A DNA stretch of 64,000 bases from contig JARCOQ010000005.1 of assembly GCA_029207755.1 (NCBI GenBank), forward strand, positions 54,463,563 to 54,527,562. The letters are read 5' to 3'. The notes below the pieces were generated by a model that saw only the letters and a program-made list of their open reading frames with translations, was not told where the DNA came from and did not search any database. The stretch is from Chamaea fasciata (taxonomy: Eukaryota; Chordata; Aves; Passeriformes; Sylviidae). Made by a program: the position numbers and the translations under genes. How positions within the stretch are numbered: position 1 is the first letter of the stretch; every line of letters begins with the position of its first letter. This document shows, in pieces, positions 36,745 to 48,372 of the stretch.

Positions 36745-38978
36745 ACCTATGTTTTCAGTCAACTTTATTGATAAAATAAGTTTACTGTACAGTACACAAT
36801 TCTAGCCATAAATCCTTTTCAAGCCATCTGCATTACAAAAATAACAGGTATGCAATGAAAAATAGTCACTCCACACACTGTGAAGGCTCTTTAAAATCCT
36901 AAAGTGATCAGGGCAGAGGAATGAAAGGGGAGACGTATCAAACGTGAAGACTAGGAGTAGATAAATTAAGTCACATTTTTTTAAATTTACAAAAATAAAC
37001 ACTAATCAAGCATTATTTCATAATAGAGCAACCTCAAAGAACTGCCACAGACCAAGAACCCTCTTCTGTATTAGGAAGCCAAAGCAGAAGTCAGCCATGA
37101 AGCTGAATTCAGCATCAAATGGATAGAAATGCCTCTTGACACCAGTGCATCAGTGAAAAGATGCTTCTAGAAACAAGAACTTCAACAACTGAACCCAAAA
37201 TTCCTTGTAAGTTTGCAACAACAGAACACCAGTGAAAAAAGATGTTGCTTCTGATAAGTCAGCAGCTTGCAAGCCACAGCAGAAATGCAAAATCTAAATT
37301 AGAGAAGCACTGGTGAGGCTTTACAGATAATATAAAAGCAGACAAGAATATTTTGTGCTTGAGCTAAAATGTTCCCCCAGAATTTCTCCTCATCTGTTTC
37401 ACAAGTCTGGGAATGGCCATAACCTTTTTCCATGGATGCGAATGTCCCCAGTGTGTTCTTAAGCCTTGCCAAGGTGCTCCGCAGAGAAGCAGCAGCTTCT
37501 TCATTTCTAAAGCAGGCTGTGAGAATGTGAAGACCTGATTTACCTGTCCTCTCGGCACGTGCATTAGTTCACTGAAAACAAGCATTTAGTGCCTGCTAAT
37601 GCTCTTTTCTCACTTATTTCCTGTTAAAAGCACCACAGAAAGGAGCAGCAACAAGAGAGAACAGAACAAAGGTACTGAGCTGCTCCTAAGTCAGTCCAGT
37701 GCCACTGAAAGTTCCCCCTTAGGCCTATGGAACATTTACCCCGAGCTCAGGGAAGCTGTGCTGGGGAACAGGAAGCTGTATTGAAGCTGGCATGCTTGGA
37801 AGTGTTGGATGCTTAGTTCCTTCTGTGTTGTTGTCGATACTGAAAATCAAACTTGACTAAGTGGTGGTTGATTTCTGGATTGCTCAGCTCACGTTGCTTG
37901 GTGGGTTATTGAACAGCCAGGATGTGAAACTGTGGGTGGCAGCTGTAATTGCACAGTTTTCTAAAGCTGACAGCTTTCACTCTGCTTAACTCACTTTAAA
38001 ACCTTCTGGATAGAAGAAAGAAAGAAGAAATTTTCCTTTGGAGAAAGGAAAATCAAGAGTATTAATTGAAGGCTGCCAACTCTGCCATAAGGCTGCTTCT
38101 TCCTTCCTCCACCCCCCCTTTCTGCTGCCACTGCTTTTGTGCTTCCCAGTTGCCATTCCTCACTTGGGGAGTTTGGGCAGGCAATTGGAGAAGAAAGACA
38201 TGGGACTCCTGTGGATTATTACTGAGAACTGAGCTGGATTTCCTCTCCTAATGGTAAAAGCTGAGGCAGAATTGTATGGCTACCTGTGTTCCTGAGAACA
38301 ACAAAGTGGGAACAGCTCTTTCCATGTTCTCACAATACAATTCAGTGCACGTATTTGAAAAAAAATTGTTTCATTTAAAAAGTTCAAACTACGAATTGAC
38401 AGCATTCCTTATGTTTAAAAATTGGCCTGGTATTTGAAAGCGATACCCCAAAGCTAAATGACAGAAATCCTTAAATTTTATGCTGCCTGTGTGCCCCTCC
38501 TATCAAAGAGGTTTGTTGCAAACTGAGAATGTATTAAAGCCAAAACAAAAGGAAAAAATGCTATGTGGATCATGCACAAAGCATACTGGTAAGTTACTAC
38601 TTTCTAAGGTGGAGATCAGACTTGACATCTTACCTCTATTATCTAAGAGTTGCATTGGACTTTGTATGAGCAATAATTTATATAAATTACTTGAAATCTC
38701 ACCTTTTATCTGTAAAACGAGTTCGTATAAAAAGAATTTGCAACTCAGCAAGTGCATTAATCCATTTCCTACTGAGGTTAGATCTATGGCAATCAATTTG
38801 TCACTGAGGGTATTGCAGAATACCAGCTGAATTTATGTTACACAGTATAAAAGCCACTGAGCTGGAGTTGGATGCATTCTCTTGCTGGTGCCCTATTCAG
38901 TAACAAGTGCTTGACCAGTGCCCCCTGATGCTCCATTGGTTTAAGTGTGCAACTGAAGCTTGCTGATTCCCAGAGTCC
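36745..38978 (-). other. FGFR1OP2: FGFR1OP2 3' UTR
   Basis: About 2.2 kb of AT-rich sequence from the FGFR1OP2 stop codon to a reverse-strand AATAAA (TTTATT on the plus strand at 36,764-36,769). No repeat was recognised inside. The signal is the best placed one; other TTTATT hexamers upstream could give shorter transcripts. Confidence 0.65.
36764..36769 (-). terminator. FGFR1OP2: Poly(A) signal AATAAA for FGFR1OP2
   Basis: Reverse-strand canonical hexamer about 2.2 kb after the FGFR1OP2 stop. Together with the TM7SF3 signal it leaves a 2.8-kb gap between the two converging transcripts. Confidence 0.6.
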
Positions 38979-41900
38979 TTAGCTTTTCCTCAGGCTCAGA
39001 TCACTGCTTGTCACTAATCCTGACAGAGACGTGCTCTCTGATGCATCCTCTTTCTTGAGGTTCAGAAACGATTCTCTAGTGATTTGAAGAATTTCTCTCA
39101 AGCCTCTGTTTTCTTGCTAAAACCAGAGAGAGAAAAACACATAAATAGGACTCCAGAAAGAAATCAGGGTAACTGTTAAAACCTCCCCTCTACTCCAAAC
39201 TAATGCATAAGGAGTAGAACACTGATTTGAAATCAGTGCTGTGTCATTTTCCCCAAGGGAACATATGAGGTTTCTGACCCTCCTGCTCTCCTGGATGGGC
39301 TTTAGGCATCCCCTCCTTGAGATTAGAATGTGGTGGTGCTTCCCCTGCTCTAGCAAGGCAAGGGTAACACAACAGCAGTGAGTGACTGGGACAGTAACTG
39401 CATGAAACACCTGGGAGCATCTTTACTCCCTTTACTATCTGCGCCCCTGCAGCTTTCTCCTCACCTCGAGCTGGGTGATGCGCTCCTGCTCTTTGCAGCC
39501 GTGCCTTTCATCCACCTCAATGGCTTTTCTCATGACTGCTGCCATCTCTGTAATTTGGTCCACGTGCACTTGCAGCTCCTAAGATACAATATTTATTAAG
39601 ATCTTAGTGATCTATTTTCTGCATTATTAAAAAAAAAAAGCAAAGCATTAAATGTGGTTTAGGTGCTGTAAATTTTTTTTATCACAGACCTCAATTTTGG
39701 AAAACAAATTCTCTCTAACTTTGCAGTGTGGGCAGCCACGATAGTCCTGTTTATTTAAATAAACCTGGTTTGCCCCACAGTGATCCCTCTCATTGGAATT
39801 TGATAGAAGCTTAGCCAACTGTGATCCCTGGCCTCCAAATGGCAGCAAGTTGGTGCTTTCCTTGCCCTGGCCAGGCCCTCCTGCGCAGCAGGAACTGATG
39901 TGTGTTATTATGGATATGCAAAACTGCTCCACTCCTGTGAGAACAGCAGGGAAAGCCACATTCTTTCCAAGTGTCTGAAACCTGATCTCCAGTACCAGCC
40001 TATGGACAAGCATTTCTCTCTAAAAAGGAGCAGGTGCAGTGGATGTCCTTACAATGTCACGTATTGCAAAACTCAAACCTATCCTCCACTCTCTATCTCA
40101 GGACTGAAGTCAGGCTCAAGACTTCAGAGGTTCAGGAAGAAGGGTCAGTTCTGCCTTTCCCTGCAATGTTACATGAGGAGCAGTGAGTGCACTGCTGCTC
40201 AGTTAAGCCAGACAGTTTACAGGTATTTCCAACAGCTTCATTTTTCAATTTGTCTTTTATTTCAACTCTGCCACAATGCCAGTCTAGTTGTGTCTGACCT
40301 GGCCTTTGGACAAAATCCACAGTATTTATTGGCTAGCATCAGGAAAAGCAGGACAGGAGGGCTGAAATGAAGGACAGCAAAGACTAAAGTTAAATCCCAA
40401 CTTTAAAGGATGAATGTGATAGGGAGATTCATACAGCTGGTAGATGATCACCTTGCCTTTAAACTACCACAAAGAACTGCCTCAGTTGGAATCATGAACT
40501 TATCTGACCAAAACAAATACCCTTTACCGAAATAAACATCAGCCCTTTCCTCTCTGCCCTCCAATTGCCCAAGCTACAATTTAGCAGTTGTTAAACGCCC
40601 ACTCTTGATGCGAGGGGGTGGGGAAGAACTTGCTCTAAATCTTTATTTTCTTCTCAGTTTCCAGTGCAGGTGATGACATGAAACTTTTTTTTTTTTTTTT
40701 TGAAAGAACTCCCAAATTTAGCTTGACAGGAAGCTGTGGTCAGGCAAGGATGCACCCTTGAGAAAGCCTGGGTAGGAGCTGTGGGCTTCAGATATATTGC
40801 TGTTCTTCCTGCTTCCTGCTTTCCCAGCTCATGTGGGCTCTGGATCAATACAACTTGAGGCCTGTTCCACGGTCACTGATGTTAGGTCAGATCCCAACAC
40901 AAAACTGGAAAGCACATGTGGAAAACTTAGATGGGGTAAAACCAGAGTGCAATAACAGTGAAAGCCTCTGTGTGTCTCTCCCTTTCACATTGGGGTTTTT
41001 CTCTCCAAAGAGATAAACACCAAAAAAGGGGCCACACCCATTTCAGGGCCTTGTTTCAGCTGAGCAAATTCAAACAGCACCCTCGGATCAGGGTCACTGC
41101 TACCAACACACCCTTTTCTCTGGCACACAACTCTATCAAAAGACACTGTAGTGCCATTTAAAGGAGGTGCTTCTTCATCTGCAGCAATCAATGCTCTTGT
41201 AATAATCTGTGAACAGGCACTAAAATAACAGCTGGCACTCAGGAAACAACATTACTGGGAACAGGGAGCTTAACTCCTTGGGTATAATGGATTGTTTACT
41301 AAACAAGAGAGCAGTATTTAAAAAGGGCTTCAACCTTGTTCAGTCTTCCTGAGGATGAAGCTTGAGCTAGAGAATAAATAATGAAATTCCATAAATCCTG
41401 TGTGTCAGGGTAAGGGTGATAAATCTTTTTCATCAGGCATTCATGAAGGAAGAGGATTAATGAAAATGCTGAAGCCAAAATCTCCTGTTCCAATTACATT
41501 GTGAGATGCTATTTTTTCTTTTTTGTTTCTTTTTCCTGTTTTTCCACTGACGTGCTCCTAAATGAACTATCACAGTCCATTTCAGGATGGATTTCATTTC
41601 ACCCTCTTGTGTTGGCTCTCCTGAAGCTGGAGCAGATACTATACCACATCCTGTGGTAACTTCTGTTGAAAATGATCTATATCTGTCATTTTTCAAAATT
41701 CTATATTAAAGGTACAGTTCTAATCCAATAATTTTTTTTCATACCAAGGGCACTAATTACACACACAGGATGTTGTAAGCATCAAATTCTTCAATTCTGT
41801 TTTCCCATTAAGCAGACCCTAACTTTGCTTTGTAAACATAAGTTAGCTGAGGGCAAAGATTATTAAACACTTAAACTTGTTTGTCCACAAAGCTGCATTG

Positions 41901-44900
41901 CTCTAATGATTGTTACATTTTCAATGTAATTTAATACTTTGCTAAAAAGCTCCTGTTCAGATCTGTTAGTGACCCAGAATAATGAATTCCCTTGAAGTCC
42001 TTTTGACTCTTGAATAACTGAATGAAGCAGGAAACACAAGTATGTGTTCAGTTATTCAAGAGTCAAAAGGACTTTTAATTTTTAAAATTTATTTTCAATA
42101 TTTAGGGAAAAAATTGAATATTGAATTGCAAAAGCTTGTTCCTCCTACTCTCCCAAAGCACAGGTTTATTAATTATTTATTGATGTCACAAGCATAAGTT
42201 GAAGCTAGTCTAAAATTCTGACTATTATTAACCTCTGGCAGTGTAACAGGGCAGTTGCCTTAAAGACTGAAGTGAAACAAAAGTAAATTAAGCAAATGCA
42301 GTAATGAAATGCTACCTGTTGAAAGTTTTAATAAATGAGAAGCTAGTAAAGTTGACTTACTCAACTGATAGTTTCCTGTTCGTGTTGCATGGAGTAGATT
42401 ATAAAAATTACAATTTTTAATTAAGTAGTACAATAGCACAAAAATTGACACCAAGTGAGCTTTGAATCGATCCACTACAAACTAAGGTGTTAACTAAAAC
42501 ACAAAGCAAGAAACCTCAATGAAGTTATTACCTTGGAATGTTGCTCTTTTAACTTCATTATTATACCTGGGTCATCCTTTTTGCTCGCCATAAGCAACCT
42601 GAACATCTGCTCTCTGTACTTGCTCATGATGAGCTCCAAAGCAGACTGGTGCTCTTCGAGAGACGTGCGCAGTTCTACCAACAGAATTGAAAAGTTTAAA
42701 ATTAAAAAGTTAAGAGTTTAACACAGAGAACCAAATCAAAATGCACAAAGTATTTCAGCATGAGAAAACCAAAATGAGGCTGTACTTGAGTGTCCCCACT
42801 GCCTGCGACATGAAATCTACACAGGCTCTGCAGATGGCTTTAATGGTGATCAGCCTGGGACAATTCCTGCCAGGAACAAGCAGCCTTTTGTTTGTGTGAC
42901 TTCTTGTTCAGTCCCTGTGGCTGACAAAAGCCATTTGGAGTACGGCTGAGCAGCTTTGCCCCAGTCACACCGTACAAAAGGCAGGATGGAGTTCACAGAT
43001 CTGTTTGAATCTGCAGCTTGGTAAAACCAGAGTCGAAAAATGCTTCTGTTCAAAATACACTGAGTCAAAGGATAAATAAGCCCTGAGATAAGGCAGGACT
43101 CATCTGAATTGAAATCACTGAATCCTTTGCTGAATGGAACTGTTAGAATACTTAAGGCTTTCCTGGAGGAACAGTGCATTCCTAGTGTACAGAATTCCAC
43201 AAGGAATTATATTTCTCTACTTAAACTGTAACTTGTCCTGACTGCTCCTGTTATTTTCAGCAGGGGTTAAACCCTTCTCCAAAAAGATCCCTGTCTTGCA
43301 GAATTAAGTTCTGTTTATCTCCTCACTTGTGCTGGACATTAGGTAAGGAACGAAAAAAGTCACTTTTCCCAAATTTCTCTTTTTCTTCATCAGTCCCACA
43401 GGCTGGACTTTAGGACTCTTGAATTGCATTATGACCAGTTAAACCGACAAATTGAAATTAGAAGAAAAAAAAATTTTTCTATAGCTATGTTTTGAAAAAA
43501 GATCAGTGGTGAAACTCTCACTATTTCCAGTGGTACAGGCTGAAGCTTGAAAAGGATAGAATATTCATATTTTACCTTTGTTTTCCTGTTGCAATTCCCT
43601 AATCTGTCTGTTTTCCTGCTGGATCCCCATTACTAGAGTAGACCGAGGGCGATGTCTTGCTACTTCATTGAGCTCTTGGATTTCTTCCTGGTACTGGTTA
43701 TTACAAAAACAAACCAACAAGGCACGGCATATTTCATTAACCAAAAACAGGTATTACTCAGCAGGTCACAAAGCACCAGCTCTACTGTCACTCACAGCCT
43801 GTAACCAGGAAGACAATGCTTGCTTTTTAATAATCATATCAAGCACACAGCAGAAGGTGTTGCAGACATCCTGTCCTTTAGAGACACAAAAGAATCGCAT
43901 TTGTTTTTAAACAAGTGTCTCACCTTAGATGTCTGTAGTGGATGCTATTTAGCCTTCAGTTAATGCAGGCCACGTTCACCATCATGTAATTTAAAACTCA
44001 TAGAGATGTGGTAAAGACAAACCATGAGGTATTAACCTCTTGACATTTACTGTGGCTTCCCTAAACCTTAAACCACAAGACTGTGTGAGTACAAGTCACT
44101 CGGGCCCGAGTCAATGGACCCTGACTCCCAGAAGAGGGGGAAATGTAATACTCTTGATCTGAAGCCATGAAGCCTCTGCATGACTAGTTTCACAGGGCTG
44201 AATTGCATGCAGGGTTTTATTATTTTATAGGCCCATTAACATATCTCGGGTTCATTAAAGTGACAGGATGAACTCCCATATGGAGAGTCACAAGACATCT
44301 TTACATTTTCCCAGAAGCTGTCTTGTGAAAGTCACACTCAATCTAACAACACGCCTTGAGCAGCTTAACATCAGAATAGAAATGAGCACAAAAAAGCCCA
44401 AGAAGCTATCTGGAAACAAAAGGAAACAGTGCAAAGACAAAGTATTCTGTACAGAAGAAAACATGTCAGAGCTTCTGTATGATGAAATGGGCATGCTGAA
44501 ATTAATAAAAATGTGTAGTATTGCACTGGAGAACAAAGCAAGAGACACTACAGAGTGGTTTGTAAGGTACCAAGCCCATTTCTACCAGTCTTCAAATAAA
44601 TGCTTGTTTTCAATATTTAAACTGGAGTAACTGTGAAAATGTTTTTACAAACTATATAAACAAGCTCTTTCTGGATTCTACGAAAACACCAAGTCTGCAT
44701 TAGAGGATGAAGCCAACCCCAGGCTCACTGTGTGCTGCACAGAAGCAGCCAGAGGCTGTGAGTGCTGCCATGGCCAGGAGCAGGTGGGGCAGGGGAGCAG
44801 ACCTGCTTCATGGCCTCCACCCTCTTGTTGAGCGCCGTGGTCTGTTCGATGAGAGCCTCGGCCGCGCTGTCATGCTCCCGCAGCCGCTCCACCAGCGCCT

Positions 44901-44937
44901 TGGCGTCCGCCAGCGCCTTCTCCATGCTGCAGCTCAT
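38979..44937 (-). CDS. FGFR1OP2: FGFR1 oncogene partner 2 (5 coding exons, 215 aa)
   Basis: Cytoplasmic coiled-coil protein of the SIKE/FGFR1OP2 family, a partner of the STRIPAK phosphatase-kinase complex; also described as a wound-inducible transcript. Coding exons on the minus strand are 44803-44937 (residues 1-45), 43576-43693 (46-84 plus one base), 42532-42674 (to residue 132), 39465-39578 (133-170) and 38979-39116 (171-215 and TAA). The product starts MSCSMEKALADAKALVERL and ends TSSDLSLRKS. Heptad-rich Leu/Glu/Gln segments run through most of it. Acceptor CGCAG lies two bases before the ATG, so a non-coding first exon is expected (see 47.79 kb). The length equals the short human isoform I recall (215 aa); the extra 38-residue segment of the 253-aa isoform was not found in the 39,579-42,531 intron. 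Confidence 0.95.
39579..42531 (-). other. FGFR1OP2: FGFR1OP2 intron between the third and fourth coding exons
   Basis: A 2.95-kb intron, the place where mammals carry an optional 38-residue exon. No match to that exon was seen. It contains a perfect 28-bp inverted repeat (41,995-42,074) and a short poly(T) run near 40,687. Confidence 0.7.
41995..42074. repeat. Perfect 28-bp inverted repeat (hairpin) with 24-base loop
   Basis: The left arm (41,995-42,022) and right arm (42,047-42,074) are exact reverse complements over all 28 bases, separated by 24 bases. In a plus-strand RNA one outer and two inner G-U pairs would extend the stem. It lies within the FGFR1OP2 intron. It could be a pre-miRNA-like hairpin, a miniature inverted element or a fresh local inverted duplication. 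No known family was recognised. Confidence 0.95.
44268..44630 (+). other. Unexplained 120-codon open frame antisense in an FGFR1OP2 intron
   Basis: An ATG-started frame of 120 codons in AT-rich sequence between FGFR1OP2 coding exons 1 and 2, on the opposite strand. The translation is Lys-rich in the middle (TKKPKKLSGNKRKQ) and has no domain I recognise. Its length is above what AT-rich random sequence usually gives, but there is no other support. It may be chance or a decayed retroposed fragment. Confidence 0.2.
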
Positions 44938-44939
44938 TC

Positions 44940-47793
44940 CTGCGGGTGACAAAGGCAGCGCTGGAACCGCGGCCCCTCTGCCACAGCACGGCCCCCCCGG
45001 GCACAGGGCAGCTGCCAGGGGCAGGGCGCTGGGCACAGCAAAGCTGGGCTGGGCAGTGCTTCTGGCAGAGCCATACACAAAGTAAATGAATGTTACATCA
45101 ACTCGTTCACTTTCAACGCTATTTTTTTTTTTTTAATGTGCCCTCCTAACATATACACGGCAGGATAACTGAGGTATGAATCCAGCACAAAAGAGAATGC
45201 TGAAGGATGGCAGTGGCCTGGAAGGTTCTGGTGACTTAAATCAGCAGAGAAGGAGCAGCTCGAACTGACGGAGTAGAGAAAATTGCTCAGGGAAAGTTCA
45301 GAAGACAAACGGCTCGTGTTTTGTTCACGGCTATAAGTGAGCGTGAACATCACTGCATGGAATGGAGCTGTGACATTTTCAACAGCACGAAGAAAGACAG
45401 CAACTCAGCTAATGAAAACAACCAACTGGACCCTTAAAACATCAGCCTTCTAAGTGCAGCACTTGCTCACAGAATTGTGGATTGCAAAATGCTTGTGCCT
45501 ATTGCCAACAATACTGGTCTTTACACTACCTTTCTTCATATTCCTGCTTGGTAGGTTAAGTTTCAAGACCAAGATTTTCAGCTCATGTTTTTATTTTCTC
45601 TTAAGGAACCTTAGACTTACTCAGCTGAAAAGGAAATCTATTTAAACTCCTTGAACAGTCTTCAGCAATCAAACAGCAGGGATAGAGGTTTATAAGATTT
45701 ATGGGGCTTGTTGATATCAGGCTTAATATTTGGTTTAGGAAATGGTCTAAGGTACAGAAAGAATCAACTAAATCCATTTCTTAGCCAGACTGCTTGCAAA
45801 AGTAAAGATTTTTGTAAGCATTAAAGATTATTGAATCTTTCTTCAGCTACATGAAAAAAAATCACTTCAGGCTGATTTTCTAACTTTCTCAGGCACCTTT
45901 ATGAATGATAGCTGAGGATCTTTAAGCCAAGCTTAAAGAAATCCTCAAATTTGCCTCAAGTGACCTTTTGCCCCTGTCCCAGGTAAGCAGTAGAAGGAAG
46001 GATATTTCCAACATTAGACATTTAACCTGTGTTTTCTGGGATTCATGTGCTATCAAAAGCAGTAGCATTTTGGCATGTGCAGGTTTCCTGTTTATCAGAG
46101 AGTGTTTGCATTTAACTTTGCATGTGATGTGTTTGAGATAATGCAGGTCTCCACCAGGCTACTGTGCTATCACAGGTGCTTCATTTGTTCACCCTGACTC
46201 AGCAGCTGTAGCTCTATCAAACACCACATGGAAAGGAATCAGACTGAACCGTTTTCAGGGATCTGCTTCTCTTGCTCCTTCCTCCAGTCAGATCTCCTCC
46301 AGAAATATCCCAGACAAAAGATGACCTTCCACACCAACTGGCTGAGCTGCTGCAGAAATCGATTGAGTGAAATCCACGTTGCTGCTGAAGAGCAGCCTTT
46401 AACTCAGCTCACAGTCCAGCAATTCTCTGGCCAGTATAAACAAAGCCTCTGAGGCCTCTCCATGAGCTGGGAATACATTTGGCATTCAGACTACAATGCA
46501 CTTAACACCTCTGATAACTTGTCTACATCCATATAAATTTTTAAACAGTGTATGTTTAATATATGCACTTTCTCATTTTTGCCCCAGCCCAGCCATGCCA
46601 GAGGAAAGAAAGTTTGTCTGTGGCAAAGCCACTGATGTTTCCTTTCCCAGGGAATGTGCTGGGAAAGACGTGTGGAATGCAGCCCCACAAATTCTGCAGG
46701 CATTGTCCCCTGCCAGGCCAGGGCCCAGCTCCAGTTTTCAGGCAGCATTTGTACCTCAAAAAGCAGAATCACCGTTTGTATCTTGGAAATCCACAGGGAC
46801 CCCAAATCCTAACTGATACGTTTTGGGCAAGACACTGGTCCTATTCTTTGAAACTTAAAATACTCTCTGGCTGCCTGTGAAAAACAAAACCTTCGCCTGA
46901 TCCTGGAACTGAGCTAAACCTGTGAGTTAGCCTGGCCATGTAGGGGGTGGGGAAAAAAACCACAACCCCAGTTAATCAAATATAATTGATTTAAGCAAAT
47001 TCTTATCGTGTATTACTTTTTATGAGCATGATTATGGGAGCTGAAGTTAATGATTCCTGAGCCCTGCCCTACCAGAGATGCCCAGTTGCACAGACGCTCC
47101 TTAGTGCAACCTTGTCAACAGGTAGCAGAGCACCAGCTCACCCCAGCAACACTCCTGCTACACACTGTCACTTCCTGCTGTTTGCTAATGCCCTTCATCG
47201 CCAAATTCAACACCAGAGAATAAAGATCTCCGTGCCACCACCGCCTTCTCCTAACTTTCTGCCTCTTTCCTTTTTTTACCCTTACTGGAAGCCGTTTTTT
47301 CCCACGGCTTGTGGGTTTTGTTACCACGGAGACCAGTTGGGCAGCGCTGAGCCAGAATGCAATTTCCAAGGGATTCCAAGGGATTTAGGCTGGTGCGAAG
47401 GTCCCGGCGTGACAGGAGCATCCCGTGGATGCCACCGCCGCACACCCGGCGTGACACATCCCGGGGTGTCACCGCCGCACTCCCGGTGTGACAGGGGCGT
47501 CCCGGGGGTGTCACCGCGGGGAGCGTCGCCTCCTGCCCCCAAAACGCGGTGCCCCCGCAACGCTCAGGGGCGACACCGGCGCCTCTGGCCAGCCGATACA
47601 CGTGAGGGGTCCATGACCCGCCCCGGCCCGCGGCTCTGAGGCGGTGGCAAGGGGTGTCCTCTTTCCTTCACGCCCCTCAGGGCGCTCTGGCCCTGGGGCG
47701 TCCCAATGCAGGACTGACCGCGCTCCCGATCGCCCGGCGGCGGCCACAGCGGCAACCACCCGCCGTGTCCCCGAACCCCTCCACGGAACTTAC
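44940..47793 (-). other. FGFR1OP2: FGFR1OP2 first intron (proposed)
   Basis: A 2.85-kb stretch between the proposed 5' exon and the first coding exon. It is mostly AT-rich up to about 47.3 kb, then becomes CpG-rich with a small GC-rich tandem array (47,403-47,520). Overlapping open frames near 46.5-46.9 kb occur on both strands and were judged chance. Confidence 0.55.
47403..47520. repeat. GC-rich minisatellite-like array, 3 units
   Basis: Three degenerate head-to-tail units starting at 47,403, 47,445 and 47,482, about 42, 37 and 39 bases long. Each begins CCCGGYGTGACA and ends near GTCACCGCCGCAC or its variant. The array lies just inside the CpG-rich zone downstream of the FGFR1OP2 promoter. 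Confidence 0.75.
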
Positions 47794-47930
47794 TCATGCC
47801 CGGGGCTCCGGCCGCGCCGGGGGTGAGCCCGGACCGGCCCCGACCGATGTCAAATGGCGGCGTGAGGGGCGGGCGGCGCGTCCCGTCCCCGCCAGGGGGC
47901 GCCGTGGGGCGGGGGCGGCACCGGCCGCGC
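47794..47930 (-). other. FGFR1OP2: FGFR1OP2 5' exon (proposed)
   Basis: A perfect GTAAGT donor on the minus strand (ACTTAC at 47,788-47,793) follows the bases GGCATGA. It sits in a CpG island and is the natural partner for the acceptor before the first coding exon. The upper boundary (transcription start) is not visible and is set only roughly, below the promoter palindromes. If spliced as proposed, the ATG in this exon is in frame with the known start and adds Met-Arg. Confidence 0.55.
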
Positions 47931-47935
47931 GCCGC

Positions 47936-47945
47936 TCTCGCGAGA
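47936..47945. promoter_or_regulatory. TCTCGCGAGA palindrome 1 (CGCG element, FGFR1OP2 promoter)
   Basis: Exact 10-base palindrome, extended to 12 (CTCTCGCGAGAG, 47,935-47,946). This motif is the known binding site of BANP, which activates CpG-island promoters of housekeeping genes when the site is unmethylated. It is just upstream of the proposed FGFR1OP2 5' exon. Confidence 0.85.
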
Positions 47946-47975
47946 GGTCGCCCCTCCGCGGCCGTCGGCCCCAGA

Positions 47976-47985
47976 TCTCGCGAGA
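47976..47985. promoter_or_regulatory. TCTCGCGAGA palindrome 2 (FGFR1OP2 promoter)
   Basis: Second exact copy, 40 bases from the first, within AGATCTCGCGAGAGG. The spacing places both on the upstream side of FGFR1OP2. Confidence 0.85.
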
Positions 47986-48119
47986 GGACGCCCCGCCCTC
48001 TCACAGATCCCGAGCCGTGCAGGCGTGAGCAGGGCTTTGAGCCAAACGCGGGGGTCTGTCTTGAACTGTACATCGGCAGCTCTAGCGCGACACTTAGAGT
48101 TAGGCAATTGCATTGTGAA

Positions 48120-48372
48120 TAGGTTTAGATTTGCTATAAGGAAGAAATTGTTCCCTGTGAGGGCGGTGAGGCCCTGGCACAGGTTGCCCAGAGAAGCTGT
48201 GGCTGCCCCTAGATCCCTGGCAGTGTCCAAGGTCACGTTGGATGGGGCTCTGAGCAACCTGGGATAGTGGATAGTGCGATAGTGGAAGGTGTCCCTGCCC
48301 ATAGCAGGGGGGAAGAAACTGGATGGGCTAATAGGGTTCCTCCCTGGCCAGGGCATTGTGTGGTTCTCTGAT
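48120..48372 (+). mobile_element. CR1 LINE 3' fragment between two divergent promoters
   Basis: Forward CR1 3' end. It begins GGTTTAGATTTGCTATAAGG, continues with 'gaagaaattgttccctgtga' and GAGAAGCTGTGGCTGCCCC, and fades into a degenerate tail. A short internal duplication of GATAGTGGA lies near 48,263-48,283. It splits the CpG-rich FGFR1OP2/INTS13 promoter zone into two islands. Confidence 0.9.

Noticed and set aside
46491..46880. Overlapping ~105-codon frames on both strands
   Set aside because: Simultaneous openness on several frames points to a chance lack of stops, and it lies in the FGFR1OP2 first intron.
47112..47639. 175-codon plus-strand frame
   Set aside because: It spans the GC-rich array and CpG island with competing frames on the other strand; no family resemblance.
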